A stretch of 64,000 nt of DNA from contig NC_089581.1 in NCBI RefSeq assembly GCF_019320115.1, forward strand, positions 6,883,707 to 6,947,706, read 5' to 3'. Below, piece by piece: positions 10,980-21,160 of the stretch. How positions within the stretch are numbered: the first letter of the stretch is position 1; each line of letters opens with the position of its first letter. The notes under the pieces were generated by a model. It saw only the letters and a program-made list of their open reading frames with translations, did not search any database and was not told where the DNA came from. This DNA is from Miscanthus floridulus. Its lineage: Eukaryota; Streptophyta; Magnoliopsida; Poales; Poaceae. A program made the translations under genes and the position numbers.

Positions 10980-13900
10980 ATGGGAAAGAAGAAGACCGCA
11001 AGCAAATCTCAGGCGACCTTCGTGGACGAGGAGTCGTCGTTGTCTTTGATTGAAAACCAGGAGTTTGTGGCCATGAGGGCAGCTCAGAAGGTTTGGCCGG
11101 CTCCAACAACCAGCGAAGACCAGCTGCGCGAGCTCGTTAGTGATGGCTTGATCCAGAACAAAGTCATCGCTGAATGGATAGTTCCGGGCGAGCATCGGGT
11201 TCCGGCCCTGGGTCCTGGTGAGATTGTCCTTTTTGTTTCTTTTGTCCGCGCTGGTCTCTGTCTTCCTGCTTCTGTCTTTCTTCATCAGTTTCTTGGGTAT
11301 TTCGGGGTTAGTTTGAACCATCTAACCCCCAATGCCGTTCTCCATCTTTCTGTTTTTGTTCATCTTTGTGAAGCCTTCCTTGGGATCCCTCCTTCTCTAT
11401 CTCTTTTTCGTTTTTTCTTTCGCCTGAAACCTCAACCCCGCCGTGAGGAAACCAGTGTCCTTGGCGGCTGCGGGATTCAGTTTCGCCAAGGTCTCAAAAT
11501 CAAGTTTTTTGATTATGACTTGGTCGATTCTGTCAAGGATTGGCGCGCCGAGTGGTTTTATGCTGCCAATTTGATCCCTTCTCTTGTTGTTCATTCCGGG
11601 TCTGGTCCTGTGGCAAACGACCGGTGGGACAAGAAGCTTGAGTCTCCTGCTGAGATTCAAGCGATCCAACCACTCCTTGATAGGATTAGCACGCTGAAAC
11701 AACAAGGATTGACCGGCTTTGGTATTGTCTCAAGTTTTCTTCGTCGTCGGGTTCAGCCCTTGAAAGAGCGGGGACATCTCGGCTTTGAGTATTCTGGGGC
11801 CGAGGATTCTTCACGTATGGTCCCAGCTCTTGAGCTGACCGATGAGGAGGTACTCGAGCGTCTCCAAAAAATGCTGAAAGGAGTGAGCGTCATTCCTCCT
11901 GCTGTCCCTGAGTACTCGGCCAACAACCCGCCCCCAGCTGTGAGTTGCCTATCCTCCTTTTTCTTTTTATTTGAGTTTTTTATGTACTCTTTCTGCGTCC
12001 GTTCTTGCTTAGTTTTTCCTTGTCTTGGTGTTTTGTCTTTTTTCGTAGGTGCTTGGGCGGAACTTTGTTGATCCGATCCCCCTTGATGTTCTCCCTGCTG
12101 TGGCGGAGACTGGGGATCGTTCAGCCGGTACTTCTGCAATTAGTAAGTCTCAAACTTTTACAGCCCTTCCTGGGGTTTCTTTCAGATTTGATGATGTATA
12201 TGAAGAGTATATTCCTCGTCTAGTCCCTCGCGGTCCTCGCAGTGTCCCGAAGAGGGGGCGAATGGACGGGTCCTCATCTGGCTTGCCTGTCTCCAAGAAG
12301 CCTCGCAAACCAAGTACTCCCTCAGGTACTCCAGTTGTTGCTAGCATGCTCTTAGGTGAGCACATTTAGTATTCTTTGTTCTTTTATTTTCATGTTTCTC
12401 TCTTGAACCGAGTACTTTTCATCTCTTTTTCAGCAGGTGCTCTGGTTTCGCTGGCTGAGGAAGAAGAGGATGATGAAGTTCCCCTCATCATGCGGCGGTG
12501 AGTTGTTTTTCATATTCTTGTCGCATTGAATTTTTCCTCTTTGTTTTTAATTTTAGTCTTGAACTTTTTGAAGTAATCGGAGGTCGGGTGTGAGTTCTTC
12601 CGAGGCTCTCGCGCCGACTTCTTCCGAAGCTCCGGGGTCGAGTTCTTTGGTTGCTTCTGCCCCGAGCTGTACTGCTCCTCCGGTGCGGATTTCTTCCATG
12701 GCTCCAGCTCCGACTTCTTCCGTGGCTCCGCTGTCGGCTGTCCCGCTCCCGTCGCTGGGTGGCGGGGACGTCTTCGCCATCGTGGTTCCCCCTGCGAGGC
12801 CTTCTCTTGGCTTCGCAAAGAAAAAAGTAGTCGGGTGAGTAGATTCTTGCTTCATCTTTTTGGCTTTTATCTTCCTTCCTCTGGTTCTTATTGGTGCTTC
12901 CTTTTATCACTTTTCAGTGCTTCGTCTTCTCTAATTTCTTCATCGACTTCTTCTCTGCCTCCCGCCGTGCCAACGAGTTCTGAGCCTCGAGACTCACAAC
13001 ATTCTGTTGATGAAGTCACGGCGGGGGCTTCAGAGCTACCTGGCGGAGTCGCGGACTTGGTCGCTCCGGAGGTAACTGTGGCTATCGCGCCGGGTTCTTC
13101 TGGGGGTTTGGCTCCGGCTTCCCTGGAGGTTGCTCTGGTCGCTCCTGCTTCACCCCAGCCGGCTTCTTTTTCCCCCTCTTTTGCCTCCGGCGGCCCCTCC
13201 CTGTCCGATGACGTGGTGCAACAGTTTGATGCCACTCATCGGTTATCGGAGCTGACCGCAGCCTGGGGGAGCTTGTCGACCCTCGCGACTTCTTTTGGTG
13301 AAAAGCTCCAGGTAAATTTTACTGCCACTTCTCTTTCGCATGCTTGTTTTTCTTCTATCCTTACGCCTTGTTTCTCTTTGCCTCTTTCTGCTCAGTCTTT
13401 TTCTCGTGATCATTCTAGCTTCTTTTTCTCATCTGAAAATGAGAGGAAGTTGTCTTCGGAGGTGGACGCTCTGAAAGCCGATCTTGACCTTCTCCGGGTT
13501 GAGTTGGAGACGGAGCGTCAATTGCACCAAAAGGAGGAGAAAGCCCTTCGCGCCCGGGTAGTGGAGACGGAGAAACAGAGAGATGCTGCGGTGGAGTCTG
13601 TGAAGAATGAATGCAAAGGTGCCGCGGGTTCTGCCTGTTTCTTCTTGTATTTTGACTTCTTTTTCCGCTGACTTGTTCTTTGATGTTCTGTCTAGCTCTC
13701 CGAGTTGAGAAACAAAAGCTCTCGGAGAGTATCGATGAAATGAAGGCCCTTGTCCGTTCTAGTCATAATAGAGCTGAGGAGGTAAACACTCATGCTGAGG
13801 AAGAACTCGCCCTTACTAGGCTGATTAGGCGTGGAGCTGACAGAGATCTTGTGCAGGCCCAAAAAACCATTGAAGGCTTGTCCGGGAAGCTGGCGACGGC

Positions 13901-14240
13901 TACCGAGAATTGGAATGCCTTGTGGAAATCTTTTCGCTCGGTGGCCGATGTCCTTCGGACTCCAGCGGATGACGGGCAATCTTGGGCGCAGTTCATTCCC
14001 TGGATTCCGACTCGTTTCCAAGAGTTCGCGAAGAGGTGTGCCCAAGTATGTACCAAGAATGTGCTGGCCCAGGTCCGGGTCCTTGCTCCAGAAGCGCCCC
14101 TCTCCAAAATAGCAGAAGAAGCTGAAAGCCAAGAATATCTTGACGCCGTTGAAAGGATGGAACCTGAGGTTGAAGATCTAGCCAGTAGGGTTGTAGATAG
14201 TCTAAATATTGATATTTCTCTTTTTGATGACAACGCCTGA
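10980..14240 (+). CDS. Spliced antisense gene of the Tat element (putative gypsy-type transposon domain protein)
   Basis: A gene on the strand opposite gag-pol. My model has seven exons: 10980-11939, 12049-12355, 12437-12497, 12583-12834, 12918-13311, 13396-13618 and 13696-14240. All six introns are GT-AG, 77-109 bp, and phase-compatible, giving 913 codons plus stop. The N-terminal third (residues about 40-260) resembles the plant 'putative gypsy type transposon' domain, with motifs such as VHLCEAFLGIPPS and EWFYAAN. The middle (about 340-550) is Ser/Pro/Ala rich. The C-terminal third is acidic, Glu/Lys/Leu-rich and probably coiled coil (LSSEVDALKADLDLLRVELE). Such extra antisense ORFs are known from Tat elements, but their function is not. 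Unlike gag-pol this gene shows no stop. The exon 3 acceptor is CAGCAG, so two in-frame variants are possible. Confidence 0.75.
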
Positions 14241-14730
14241 CTCGGTTGAGCGTCCTCTTGTAATATTACACTTCTTTTTAAATGAAGATTCTTTATCTTT
14301 GTTGATGTATTCTTTGCATGGGTGTGGTTGAAGTTACTTGACTTGCTGAGTACCTTGTCTTGTTCCCGTCTCTGCTTCGTAAGACAACTCTGTGTGTTAT
14401 TCTGACGAGGCCCCTCGATTTGTCGAGTACTTTTATTTTCTTCTTTCCTTTGTGATTCGTCGAGTGCTTTGTCCGTGCTATGACTTGTTAGATATAGATC
14501 TTTTGTGTTAACAACCTTTCGCCTGCGCTGTGTAAAACGACTCGGTATAGAAAACGATTCGGTATAGAAAGTTGCCTCGACAAACTTCGTTGTCCGAGTG
14601 CTTTCTTGAGTGGCGCTTGTGCTTTTGTGAGGAAAAAGTATTCCTATCTGGATGTAGCCCCCGAGCCTCTTGCTTTTCGGAACGAAGTGCTGGAGGGTCT
14701 TTTGAAGTTAGACTTCGGTCGACTTGGCCC
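14241..14730. other. Spacer between antisense gene and tandem array
   Basis: Holds a possible 3' UTR of the plus-strand gene (T-rich, with a poly(A)-signal-like AATGAAG near 14282) and the third copy of the PPT-like dispersed repeat (14630-14702). Confidence 0.5.
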
Positions 14731-15725
14731 ATTTGCTTTTTGTTTCGGGTGTTAGCTTTTTAGCTACCCTCATCGGCGGGCTCAAGCGTTTTTTCAGCTA
14801 TTTTGCTCTCGGCCGGAATGCTCAGGCATGTTTTCAGCCATTTTTGCTTTTTGTTTCGGGTGTTAGCTTTTAGCTACCCTCATCGGCGGGCTCAAGCATC
14901 TTTTCAGCTATTTTGCTCTCGGCCGGAATGCTCAGGCATGTTTTCAGCCATTTTGCTTTTTGTTTCGGGTGTTAGCTTTTAGCTACCCTCATCGGCGGGC
15001 TCAAGCATCTTTTCAGCTATTTTGCTCTCGGCCGGAATGCTCAGGCATGTTTTCAGCCATTTTGCTTTTTGTTTCGGGTGTTAGCTTTTAGCTACCCTCA
15101 TCGGCGGGCTCAAGCATCTTTTCAGCTATTTTGCTCTCGGCCGGAATGCTCAGGCATGTTTTCAGCCATTTTGCTTTTTGTTTCGGGTGTTAGCTTTTAG
15201 CTACCCTCATCGGCGAGCTCAAGCATCTTTTCAGCTATTTTGCTCTCGGCCGGAATGCTCAGGCATGTTTTCAGCCATTTTGCTTTTTGTTTCAGGTGTT
15301 AGCTTTTAGCTACCCTCATCGGCGGGCTCAAGCATCTTTTCAGCTATTTTGCTTTCGGCCGGAATGCTCAGGCATGTTTTCAGCCATTTTGCTTTTTGTT
15401 TCGGGTGTTAGCTTTTAGCTACCCTCATCGGCGAGCTCAAGCATCTTTTCAGCTATTTTGCTCTCGGCCGGAATGCTCAGGCATGTTTTCAGCCATTTTG
15501 CTTTTTGTTTCGGGTGTTAGCTTTTAGCTACCCTCATCGGCGGGCTCAAGCATCTTTTCAGCTATTTTGCTCTCGGCCGGAATGCTCAGGCATATTTTCA
15601 GCCATTTTGCTTTTTGTTTCGGGTGTTAGCTTTTAGCTACCCTCATCGGCGGGCTCAAGCATCTTTTCAGCTATTTTGCTCTCGGCCGGAATGCTCAGGC
15701 ATGTTTTCAGCCATTTTGCTTTTTC
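14731..15725. repeat. Tandem array, nine copies of a 109-bp unit
   Basis: The landmark GGCCGGAATG recurs at 14811, 14921, 15030, 15139, 15248, 15357, 15466, 15575 and 15684: one 110-bp step, then exact 109-bp steps. Units differ by only a few substitutions. Each unit holds the palindrome TAGCTTTTAGCTA and two related 'ttttcagc(t/c)attttgct' blocks, so it probably arose from a shorter duplication. The array lies between the 3' ends of the integrase frame and the antisense gene. Tandem arrays in the 3' part of Tat/Ogre elements are known sources of satellite DNA. Confidence 0.95.
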
Positions 15726-15892
15726 GTGAAAACAACCCGTTGGAGTTCGTGATAAGACATGCTGTGGATGAATATCATCTTTATTGATCATGAGTATAAA
15801 CTAATACATATGTTGTTGAAGAGTATTGTCTTTCGTTGATTGTGAACGTAGGTCCCTTGTGGCTTGCATGTCTGTTTTTTCCTGAGTTGTTT

Positions 15893-18139
15893 TTACGCAT
15901 GGAATCTTCTTAACTGGCTGATGTGCCATGTATTGCTGATTTCTTTTCCATCTTCGGTCATTAACTTGTATGTGCCGGGTCCAGTGACTTTTGTGACAAT
16001 GAACGGGCCTTCCCAAGGACTGAGTAGCTTATGTCGTCCATCAGTCTTTTGTATCCTTCTTAGCACTAAGTCTCCGACTTGTAGTGATCGAGATTGGGTA
16101 CTCTTGTTGTAGTGCCGTCTTAAACCTTGTAGGTATCTAGCTGATTGGAGGGTAGCGTTTATTCTGACTTCTTCTGAGCTGTCGAGTTCTAATCTTCTTG
16201 TGTGTTCTGCTTCTCCTTCATCATATTGTTCTATTTTCGGGGATGTCCAGATCAAGTCGGCGGGTAGTACGGCCTCTGACCCGTAAACTAGGAAGAAAGG
16301 TGAGTGGCCTGTTGCTCTGCTTATTTGAGTTCGTAGCCCCCACACTACTTTCGGTAGTTCTTCAATCCATTTGGACCCATAGTCCACTAGTTCTTCGTAT
16401 AACCTTGGTTTTAATCCGGCTAGTATGAGTCCATTAGCTCTTTCTACTTGTCCGTTGGCTTTTGGATGTGCAACGGACGCATAGTCTATTCTGAAACCAC
16501 AGTCTTGAGCCCAGCTTTTGAATTCTGTAGCTGTGAAGGGTGAGCCTAGGTCTGTGATGATTCGATTTGGCATGCCGAAGCGGTGCATAATGTCTTGGAT
16601 GAACTCGACTGCTTTGGTCGCGCTGTATTTCGCGAGTGGTTTGTATTCAATCCACTTGGTAAACTTGTCGATTGCCACAAAGATGTACTCGAAGCCGCCT
16701 TTTGCTTTTTTCAGGGGTCCTACTTGATCTAGCCCCCAGCAGGAAAAAGGCCAAGCGGGTGGGATGCAGATAAGATTGTGAGCTGGTACATGGGCTTGTC
16801 TTGCAAACATTTGGCAACCTTTGCATTTTCTGACAAGCTCTTCTGCGTCTTTCAAAGCGGTTGGCCAGTAGAATCCGGTGCGAAATGCTTTGCCAACTAG
16901 TGTCCTTGAAGCGGCATGATTTCCACAGCAACCTGAGTGTATTTCGTCTAGGATCTCTTTACCTTCTTGAAACGAAACACATTTTAGGAGTACTCCTGAT
17001 GATGCTGCTCTTCTGTAAAGTTTATCTCCTACTAGAACGTAGTTTTTGCTTCTGCGAATGACTTGGGTGGCTTCCGCCTTATCTGCTGGTAATTTGTTTT
17101 CTTTGATATAGTCGATGAAAACTTGAGTCCATGAAGTGTTGATTATCAAGATCTGAACGCCTTTAGCCTGAATTTCATGTGTTGTTTCACCGGGTTGTTT
17201 GATAGAGGGAACTGATAGCTCTTCTATGAATACGCCGGGTGGAACCTTTGCTCTGTCTGATCCGAGCTTGGCAAGGACATCTGCTGCAATGTTTGAATCG
17301 CGTAGAACGTGTAAAATTTCTAATCCTTGGAAGTGTTTTTCAAGTTTCCGTATTTCGGCACAATAAGCACCCATGTTTTCTTTGGTGCAGTCCCAATCTT
17401 TGTTGACTTGGTTGATGACCACTGCTGAGTCGCCGTATACGAGTAATCTTTTTATTCCGAGGGTAATCGCGACTCGTAGCCCGTGGATGAGGGCTTCATA
17501 TTCTGCTTCGTTATTTGTAGCTTGCCACAATATCTGAAGGACGTACTTGAGTTGTTTTCCTTCTGGAGAAATGAGGAGAACGCCTGCTCCGGCCCCGCCT
17601 AGTTTGAGTGATCCATCAAAGTACATCTTCCAATGGTCGAGGATTGTATCTGATAAGGGCTGTTGAATCTCTGTCCATTCGGCCACGAAATCGGCGAGGG
17701 CTTGAGATTTGATTGCTTTCCGTGGGGTGAAATTGATGTCCAGAGCTCCAATTTCAACTGCCCATTTGGATATGCGCCCTGTGGCGTCTTTGTTGTGTAG
17801 GATGTCTCCGAGTGGAAAATCTGTCGCTACGGTAATCTTGTGGCTTTCGAAATAGTGGCGAAGCTTCCGAGAGGTAATGAGTAAAGCGTAGAGTAGTTTT
17901 TGTACATGTGGGTACCGGATTTTGGATTCTGACAGTACTTCGCTGATGTAGTATACTGGACGTTGCACTTTATACGGACGCCCTTGTTCTTCTCTTTCTA
18001 TGACTATTGCTGTGCTGATTACTGTGGGAGTTGCCGCGATATATAGCATCATATCTTCATCTTTCTTTGGAGGTGTCAGGATAGGCGGTGAAGTGAGGTA
18101 TTCTTTAAGTTTTTTGAAAGCTTCGTCGGCTTCTATTGT
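15893..18139 (-). CDS. pol: RNase H and integrase segment of the Tat polyprotein
   Basis: The C-terminal open stretch of the polyprotein; numbering here starts at the first Met (18052). Residues about 140-265 are an RNase H domain with the acidic residues in place (FDGS, NNEAEYEA, GDS, RDSNIAAD). Residues about 365-415 form the integrase zinc-binding region (HSGCCGNH, then CKGC). The integrase core has D442 (WGLDQVGP), D501 and E537 (NGQVERANG), giving the D-35-E spacing. The residue after the second catalytic Asp is Leu (TDLGSPF) where the family normally has Asn. The C-terminus ends WHISQLRRFHA, a normal integrase end. The segment follows directly, in frame, after the stop at 18140-18142 and lies next to the tandem array. 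Confidence 0.9.
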   Translation of the reverse strand, partial: TIEADEAFKKLKEYLTSPPILTPPKKDEDMMLYIAATPTVISTAIVIEREEQGRPYKVQRPVYYISEVLSESKIRYPHVQKLLYALLITSRKLRHYFESHKITVATDFPLGDILHNKDATGRISKWAVEIGALDINFTPRKAIKSQALADFVAEWTEIQQPLSDTILDHWKMYFDGSLKLGGAGAGVLLISPEGKQLKYVLQILWQATNNEAEYEALIHGLRVAITLGIKRLLVYGDSAVVINQVNKDWDCTKENMGAYCAEIRKLEKHFQGLEILHVLRDSNIAADVLAKLGSDRAKVPPGVFIEELSVPSIKQPGETTHEIQAKGVQILIINTSWTQVFIDYIKENKLPADKAEATQVIRRSKNYVLVGDKLYRRAASSGVLLKCVSFQEGKEILDEIHSGCCGNHAASRTLVGKAFRTGFYWPTALKDAEELVRKCKGCQMFARQAHVPAHNLICIPPAWPFSCWGLDQVGPLKKAKGGFEYIFVAIDKFTKWIEYKPLAKYSATKAVEFIQDIMHRFGMPNRIITDLGSPFTATEFKSWAQDCGFRIDYASVAHPKANGQVERANGLILAGLKPRLYEELVDYGSKWIEELPKVVWGLRTQISRATGHSPFFLVYGSEAVLPADLIWTSPKIEQYDEGEAEHTRRLELDSSEEVRINATLQSARYLQGLRRHYNKSTQSRSLQVGDLVLRRIQKTDGRHKLLSPWEGPFIVTKVTGPGTYKLMTEDGKEISNTWHISQLRRFHA

Positions 18140-19069
18140 CTACTCGAACTTGTCTGTCTTCTTTAGTAGTTTAAAGAAAGGTAACCCCTTTTCGCCGAGT
18201 CTTGATATGAAACGGTTGAGGGCCGCCATGCATCCTGTTAGTTTCTGCACATCTTTGACACTTCTAGGTGGGCCCATTTCTGTTATAGCTCGAATTTGCT
18301 TGGTGCTGGCTTCAATCCCGCGCTGACTGACCAAAAATCCGAGTAGTTGCCCTGAGGGAACTCCAAATACACATTTATTTGGATTCAATTTCCATCTCCA
18401 TTTCTTCAAGTTTTTGAACGTTTGCTTTAAATCTTCAATTAGAGTGTCTGGGTTTTTTGTTTTCACCACCACATCGTCCACGTATGCCTCCACATTTTCA
18501 CCGATTTGATTCCCAAGGCAAGTCTGGATAGCTCTTTGGTACGTGGCGCCAGCGTTTTTTAGTCCAAACGACATGGTCTTGTAGCAGTAGGCACCAAACG
18601 GGGTGATGAAAGATGTCTTGCTCTGGTCTTCTTCTTTTAGTGCGATCTGGTGATACCCTGAATAGCAATCGAGAAAAGATAATAATGCAGATCCTGCTGT
18701 CGAGTCAACTATTTGGTCAATGCGTGGTAGTCCGAACGGATCTTTTGGGCAATGTTTGTTGAGATCTGTGTAATCGACGCACATGCGCCACTCGTCCGTG
18801 TTTTTCTTCTGTACAAGGACCGGGTTTGCTAGCCAGTCTGGATGTAGGATCTCCTTGATGAATCCGGCTGCCATCAGTTTTGTTATTTCCCTTTTAATTG
18901 CTGCCTTCTTGTCGGGTGAGAATCGTCGTAGCCGTTGTTTTACAGGTTTGGAGCTTTTGTTAACATCAATTCTTTTCTCAGCCAACTCTCTTGGGACTCC
19001 TGGCATGTCGGCTGGCTTCCAAGCGAAGATATCTTTGTTGTCCCAAAGAAAGTTGGTGAGCGCGAGTTC
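18140..19069 (-). CDS. pol: Reverse transcriptase segment of the Tat polyprotein
   Basis: Copies the RNA genome into DNA. From the first Met (19006) there are 288 residues. The RT palm motifs are intact: WRMCVDYTDLNKHCPKDPF (residues about 74-92), LSFLDCYSGYHQI (catalytic Asp 113), SFGLKNAGATYQR, and the active site YVDDVVVK (YVDD 175-178). The frame continues from gag-protease through the stop at 19070-19072 and ends at a TAG at 18140-18142, just past the RT connection. It resumes in the same frame as RNase H. Both stops are single transitions from sense codons and the flanking reading is colinear with the family, so I read them as mutations. A programmed gag/pol stop at 19070 cannot be excluded. 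Confidence 0.9.
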   Translation of the reverse strand, partial: ELALTNFLWDNKDIFAWKPADMPGVPRELAEKRIDVNKSSKPVKQRLRRFSPDKKAAIKREITKLMAAGFIKEILHPDWLANPVLVQKKNTDEWRMCVDYTDLNKHCPKDPFGLPRIDQIVDSTAGSALLSFLDCYSGYHQIALKEEDQSKTSFITPFGAYCYKTMSFGLKNAGATYQRAIQTCLGNQIGENVEAYVDDVVVKTKNPDTLIEDLKQTFKNLKKWRWKLNPNKCVFGVPSGQLLGFLVSQRGIEASTKQIRAITEMGPPRSVKDVQKLTGCMAALNRFISRLGEKGLPFFKLLKKTDKFE

Positions 19070-21160
19070 CTATTTTTCCGAGAGGTGAGCACTGATAGTT
19101 GCTGTCTTGGAGGTGTCGCCCGTGCCTAAGTCGATTTGCTTGACGTCGGCTTCTTTTGGTGGTGCGATGATACTGGGTTTTTTAGCTGGTATTTCTAATT
19201 CTTCTTGGCTTGTTTCCGCCGCGATTGTGGCTATTTCTTTTCTTCCATTGTCAGCTTGTGCTTTGGCTGCAATTTGGATCGCCTGAACGTCGCAGTCAAA
19301 AGCGCGCTTTAAATCGCTTCGAAGAGAAAGGATACCGTGGGGTCCTGGCATCTTAAGCAGTAAGTACGGATAATGTGGTATTGCCATGAATTTGGCTAGT
19401 GCCGGACGTCCTAGGATTGCATGATATGATGAATCGAAGTCGGCGACTTCGAATTTGATAAACTCTGTTTGGTAGTTTGAAGGAGTTCCAAAGGTAACAG
19501 GTAAAGTAATTTGTCCGAGTGGTATGGCTGCTTTGCCGGGTACTATTCCGTAAAAAGGTGTGCTTGTTGGTGTAATCATCCTGGCGAGTTGTAGTCCCAT
19601 TTTCCTTAGAGTTTCTGAAAAGATGATGTTAAGCCCAGCTCCTCCATCGATTAGTACTTTGGTGACGGTCATACCAGCTATAGTTGGATCCAGAACCAAT
19701 GGATAATGGCCTGCGTTTCCCACGCTAGTCCATTGGTCTTCTCTGGTGAATTGGATAGGATACTGTGACCAATTGAGGTATCTTGGTGTAGCCGGTTCTG
19801 CTGTCATAATGGTCCGTAGTGCTAGTTTTTCTTGATGTTTGCTTCTGCAATCCGGAGCCCCTGAGAAAATCACTGCTACCGTTCCCCTAGGTTTTTGGAA
19901 TCCTTTGTCCTCGTGGTTGTCTTCTTCTCTTTTCTGATTGTCCTCCTTGGTGTCTTCCTTACTATTTTTTCTTGTGTATCGATCTTTGAACGTATAGCAA
20001 TTTCCGATGGTGTGCCTCCCACTAGGGTGCAATGGGCAACGTATGTTTTCAATGTCATCATATCTTCTAGGTTTGGTAAACTTCTTTGATTTGTCGGCCA
20101 TTGCCACAGTATTGTCTGGTCTACGTTTTCTTTCTTGATGTCTGCTATTTCGATGATTTTGCTTGTCCGAGTTGTCCTGGTTGTTTCTGTCCGGGAACCT
20201 TTCCCGTGTTTTTTCTTCTGCAGTAATCATCTTTTCTACTGTTCGTCTGAATTCTTCATTGTTTCTCGGATTTTCTTTGCAGAAATCTTGAAATTGCCAC
20301 CTAGCCATGATTCCGTGAGAGAAAGCTTCAATTACTTCTCGTTCGGTTATGTCATGCACTTGAGCTCGTAGTTCGCCGAATCGTCGATAGTAATCTCTGA
20401 GACTTTCACCTCCCTTTTGCTTGAGTCCTTTTAATTCTGCATGGGTGATTGGATGTGTAATGATTCCTGCAAAATTCTCACAAAAAACTCTTTGCAAATC
20501 TTCCCAATTTCTGATAGATCCTGGGTTTAGTTTGTCGAACCATTGGAGAGGCATGGCTTCCAGTGCCATGGGAAAGAAAAGGGTTTTGATATCGTCATCT
20601 CCTCCGGCTAGTTCAATTGATTGTGAATATATTCTGAGCCATTGCCTTGGTTCGGTTTTGCCATCATACTTGGAGTGGTTAGACGGTTTGAATTTGTGAG
20701 GTAATTGTACTAATGCAAGCCTGTTCGTGAAACAGGGGAATCTGTCGTGTGTCTTGGTTTCTTTGAATTCGGATTCGGCACCTTCTTCTGGCCAGCTGTC
20801 GTTCTGACGGAGATAATCTTGCGAGATTGTCTGGGTAGGTACCCTACTCCTAGTCTTCCTGGGTTGTTCAAATCGGTGGCCCTGATTATGTTCCTTCCTA
20901 CTTCCTTCGTCATGGCTTCCACCTGGCCCAAGTCTTTCGAAAGCGGATTTCCTTTGATTTTGATCTTCTTGTCTGTGGGTTGTTGATCTTGCGGGTAGTC
21001 TTGATCGAGCTCTCTCTTCGTGTGTTTTCGGGATCGTCGATCGGAGCAAGTCCTGGAGCTGTTCATACTTCTCACTGGGGTGTGAAGTTTTTCCGAGTTC
21101 TTCTAGTGCTTCTCGAATCTTATCGTAAGGTGTATTCGCCGTGCGTCTCCCTTCGACTTC
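19070..21160 (-). CDS. gag-pro: Gag and protease segment of the Tat polyprotein
   Basis: Structural capsid protein plus aspartic protease. From Met at 21049 there are 659 residues. Residues 1-110 are basic and charged, and 120-290 form a Ty3-type capsid (PMALEAMPLQWFDKLNPGSI, then SLRDYYRRFGELR). A Cys/His cluster CPLHPSGRHTIGNC (about 338-351) stands where a zinc knuckle is expected, but its spacing is not classical CCHC. The protease has LIDGGAGLNII (Asp 468; family DxG/S active site) and the flap-to-C-terminal ILGRPALAKF (about 545-554). The frame is open upstream of the Met as far as the TGA at 21161-21163, so the natural start is further upstream. Confidence 0.9.
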   Translation of the reverse strand, partial: EVEGRRTANTPYDKIREALEELGKTSHPSEKYEQLQDLLRSTIPKTHEERARSRLPARSTTHRQEDQNQRKSAFERLGPGGSHDEGSRKEHNQGHRFEQPRKTRSRVPTQTISQDYLRQNDSWPEEGAESEFKETKTHDRFPCFTNRLALVQLPHKFKPSNHSKYDGKTEPRQWLRIYSQSIELAGGDDDIKTLFFPMALEAMPLQWFDKLNPGSIRNWEDLQRVFCENFAGIITHPITHAELKGLKQKGGESLRDYYRRFGELRAQVHDITEREVIEAFSHGIMARWQFQDFCKENPRNNEEFRRTVEKMITAEEKTRERFPDRNNQDNSDKQNHRNSRHQERKRRPDNTVAMADKSKKFTKPRRYDDIENIRCPLHPSGRHTIGNCYTFKDRYTRKNSKEDTKEDNQKREEDNHEDKGFQKPRGTVAVIFSGAPDCRSKHQEKLALRTIMTAEPATPRYLNWSQYPIQFTREDQWTSVGNAGHYPLVLDPTIAGMTVTKVLIDGGAGLNIIFSETLRKMGLQLARMITPTSTPFYGIVPGKAAIPLGQITLPVTFGTPSNYQTEFIKFEVADFDSSYHAILGRPALAKFMAIPHYPYLLLKMPGPHGILSLRSDLKRAFDCDVQAIQIAAKAQADNGRKEIATIAAETSQEELEIPAKKPSIIAPPKEADVKQIDLGTGDTSKTATISAHLSEK

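Noticed and set aside
10980..12071. A single-exon 363-residue gene
   Set aside because: The C-terminal 43 residues are intron translation. A GTGAGT donor at 11940 and an acceptor at 12048 lead into a protein-like continuation.
14731..15725. CRISPR-like array
   Set aside because: Contiguous 109-bp units without unique spacers, inside a plant retrotransposon: a simple tandem repeat.
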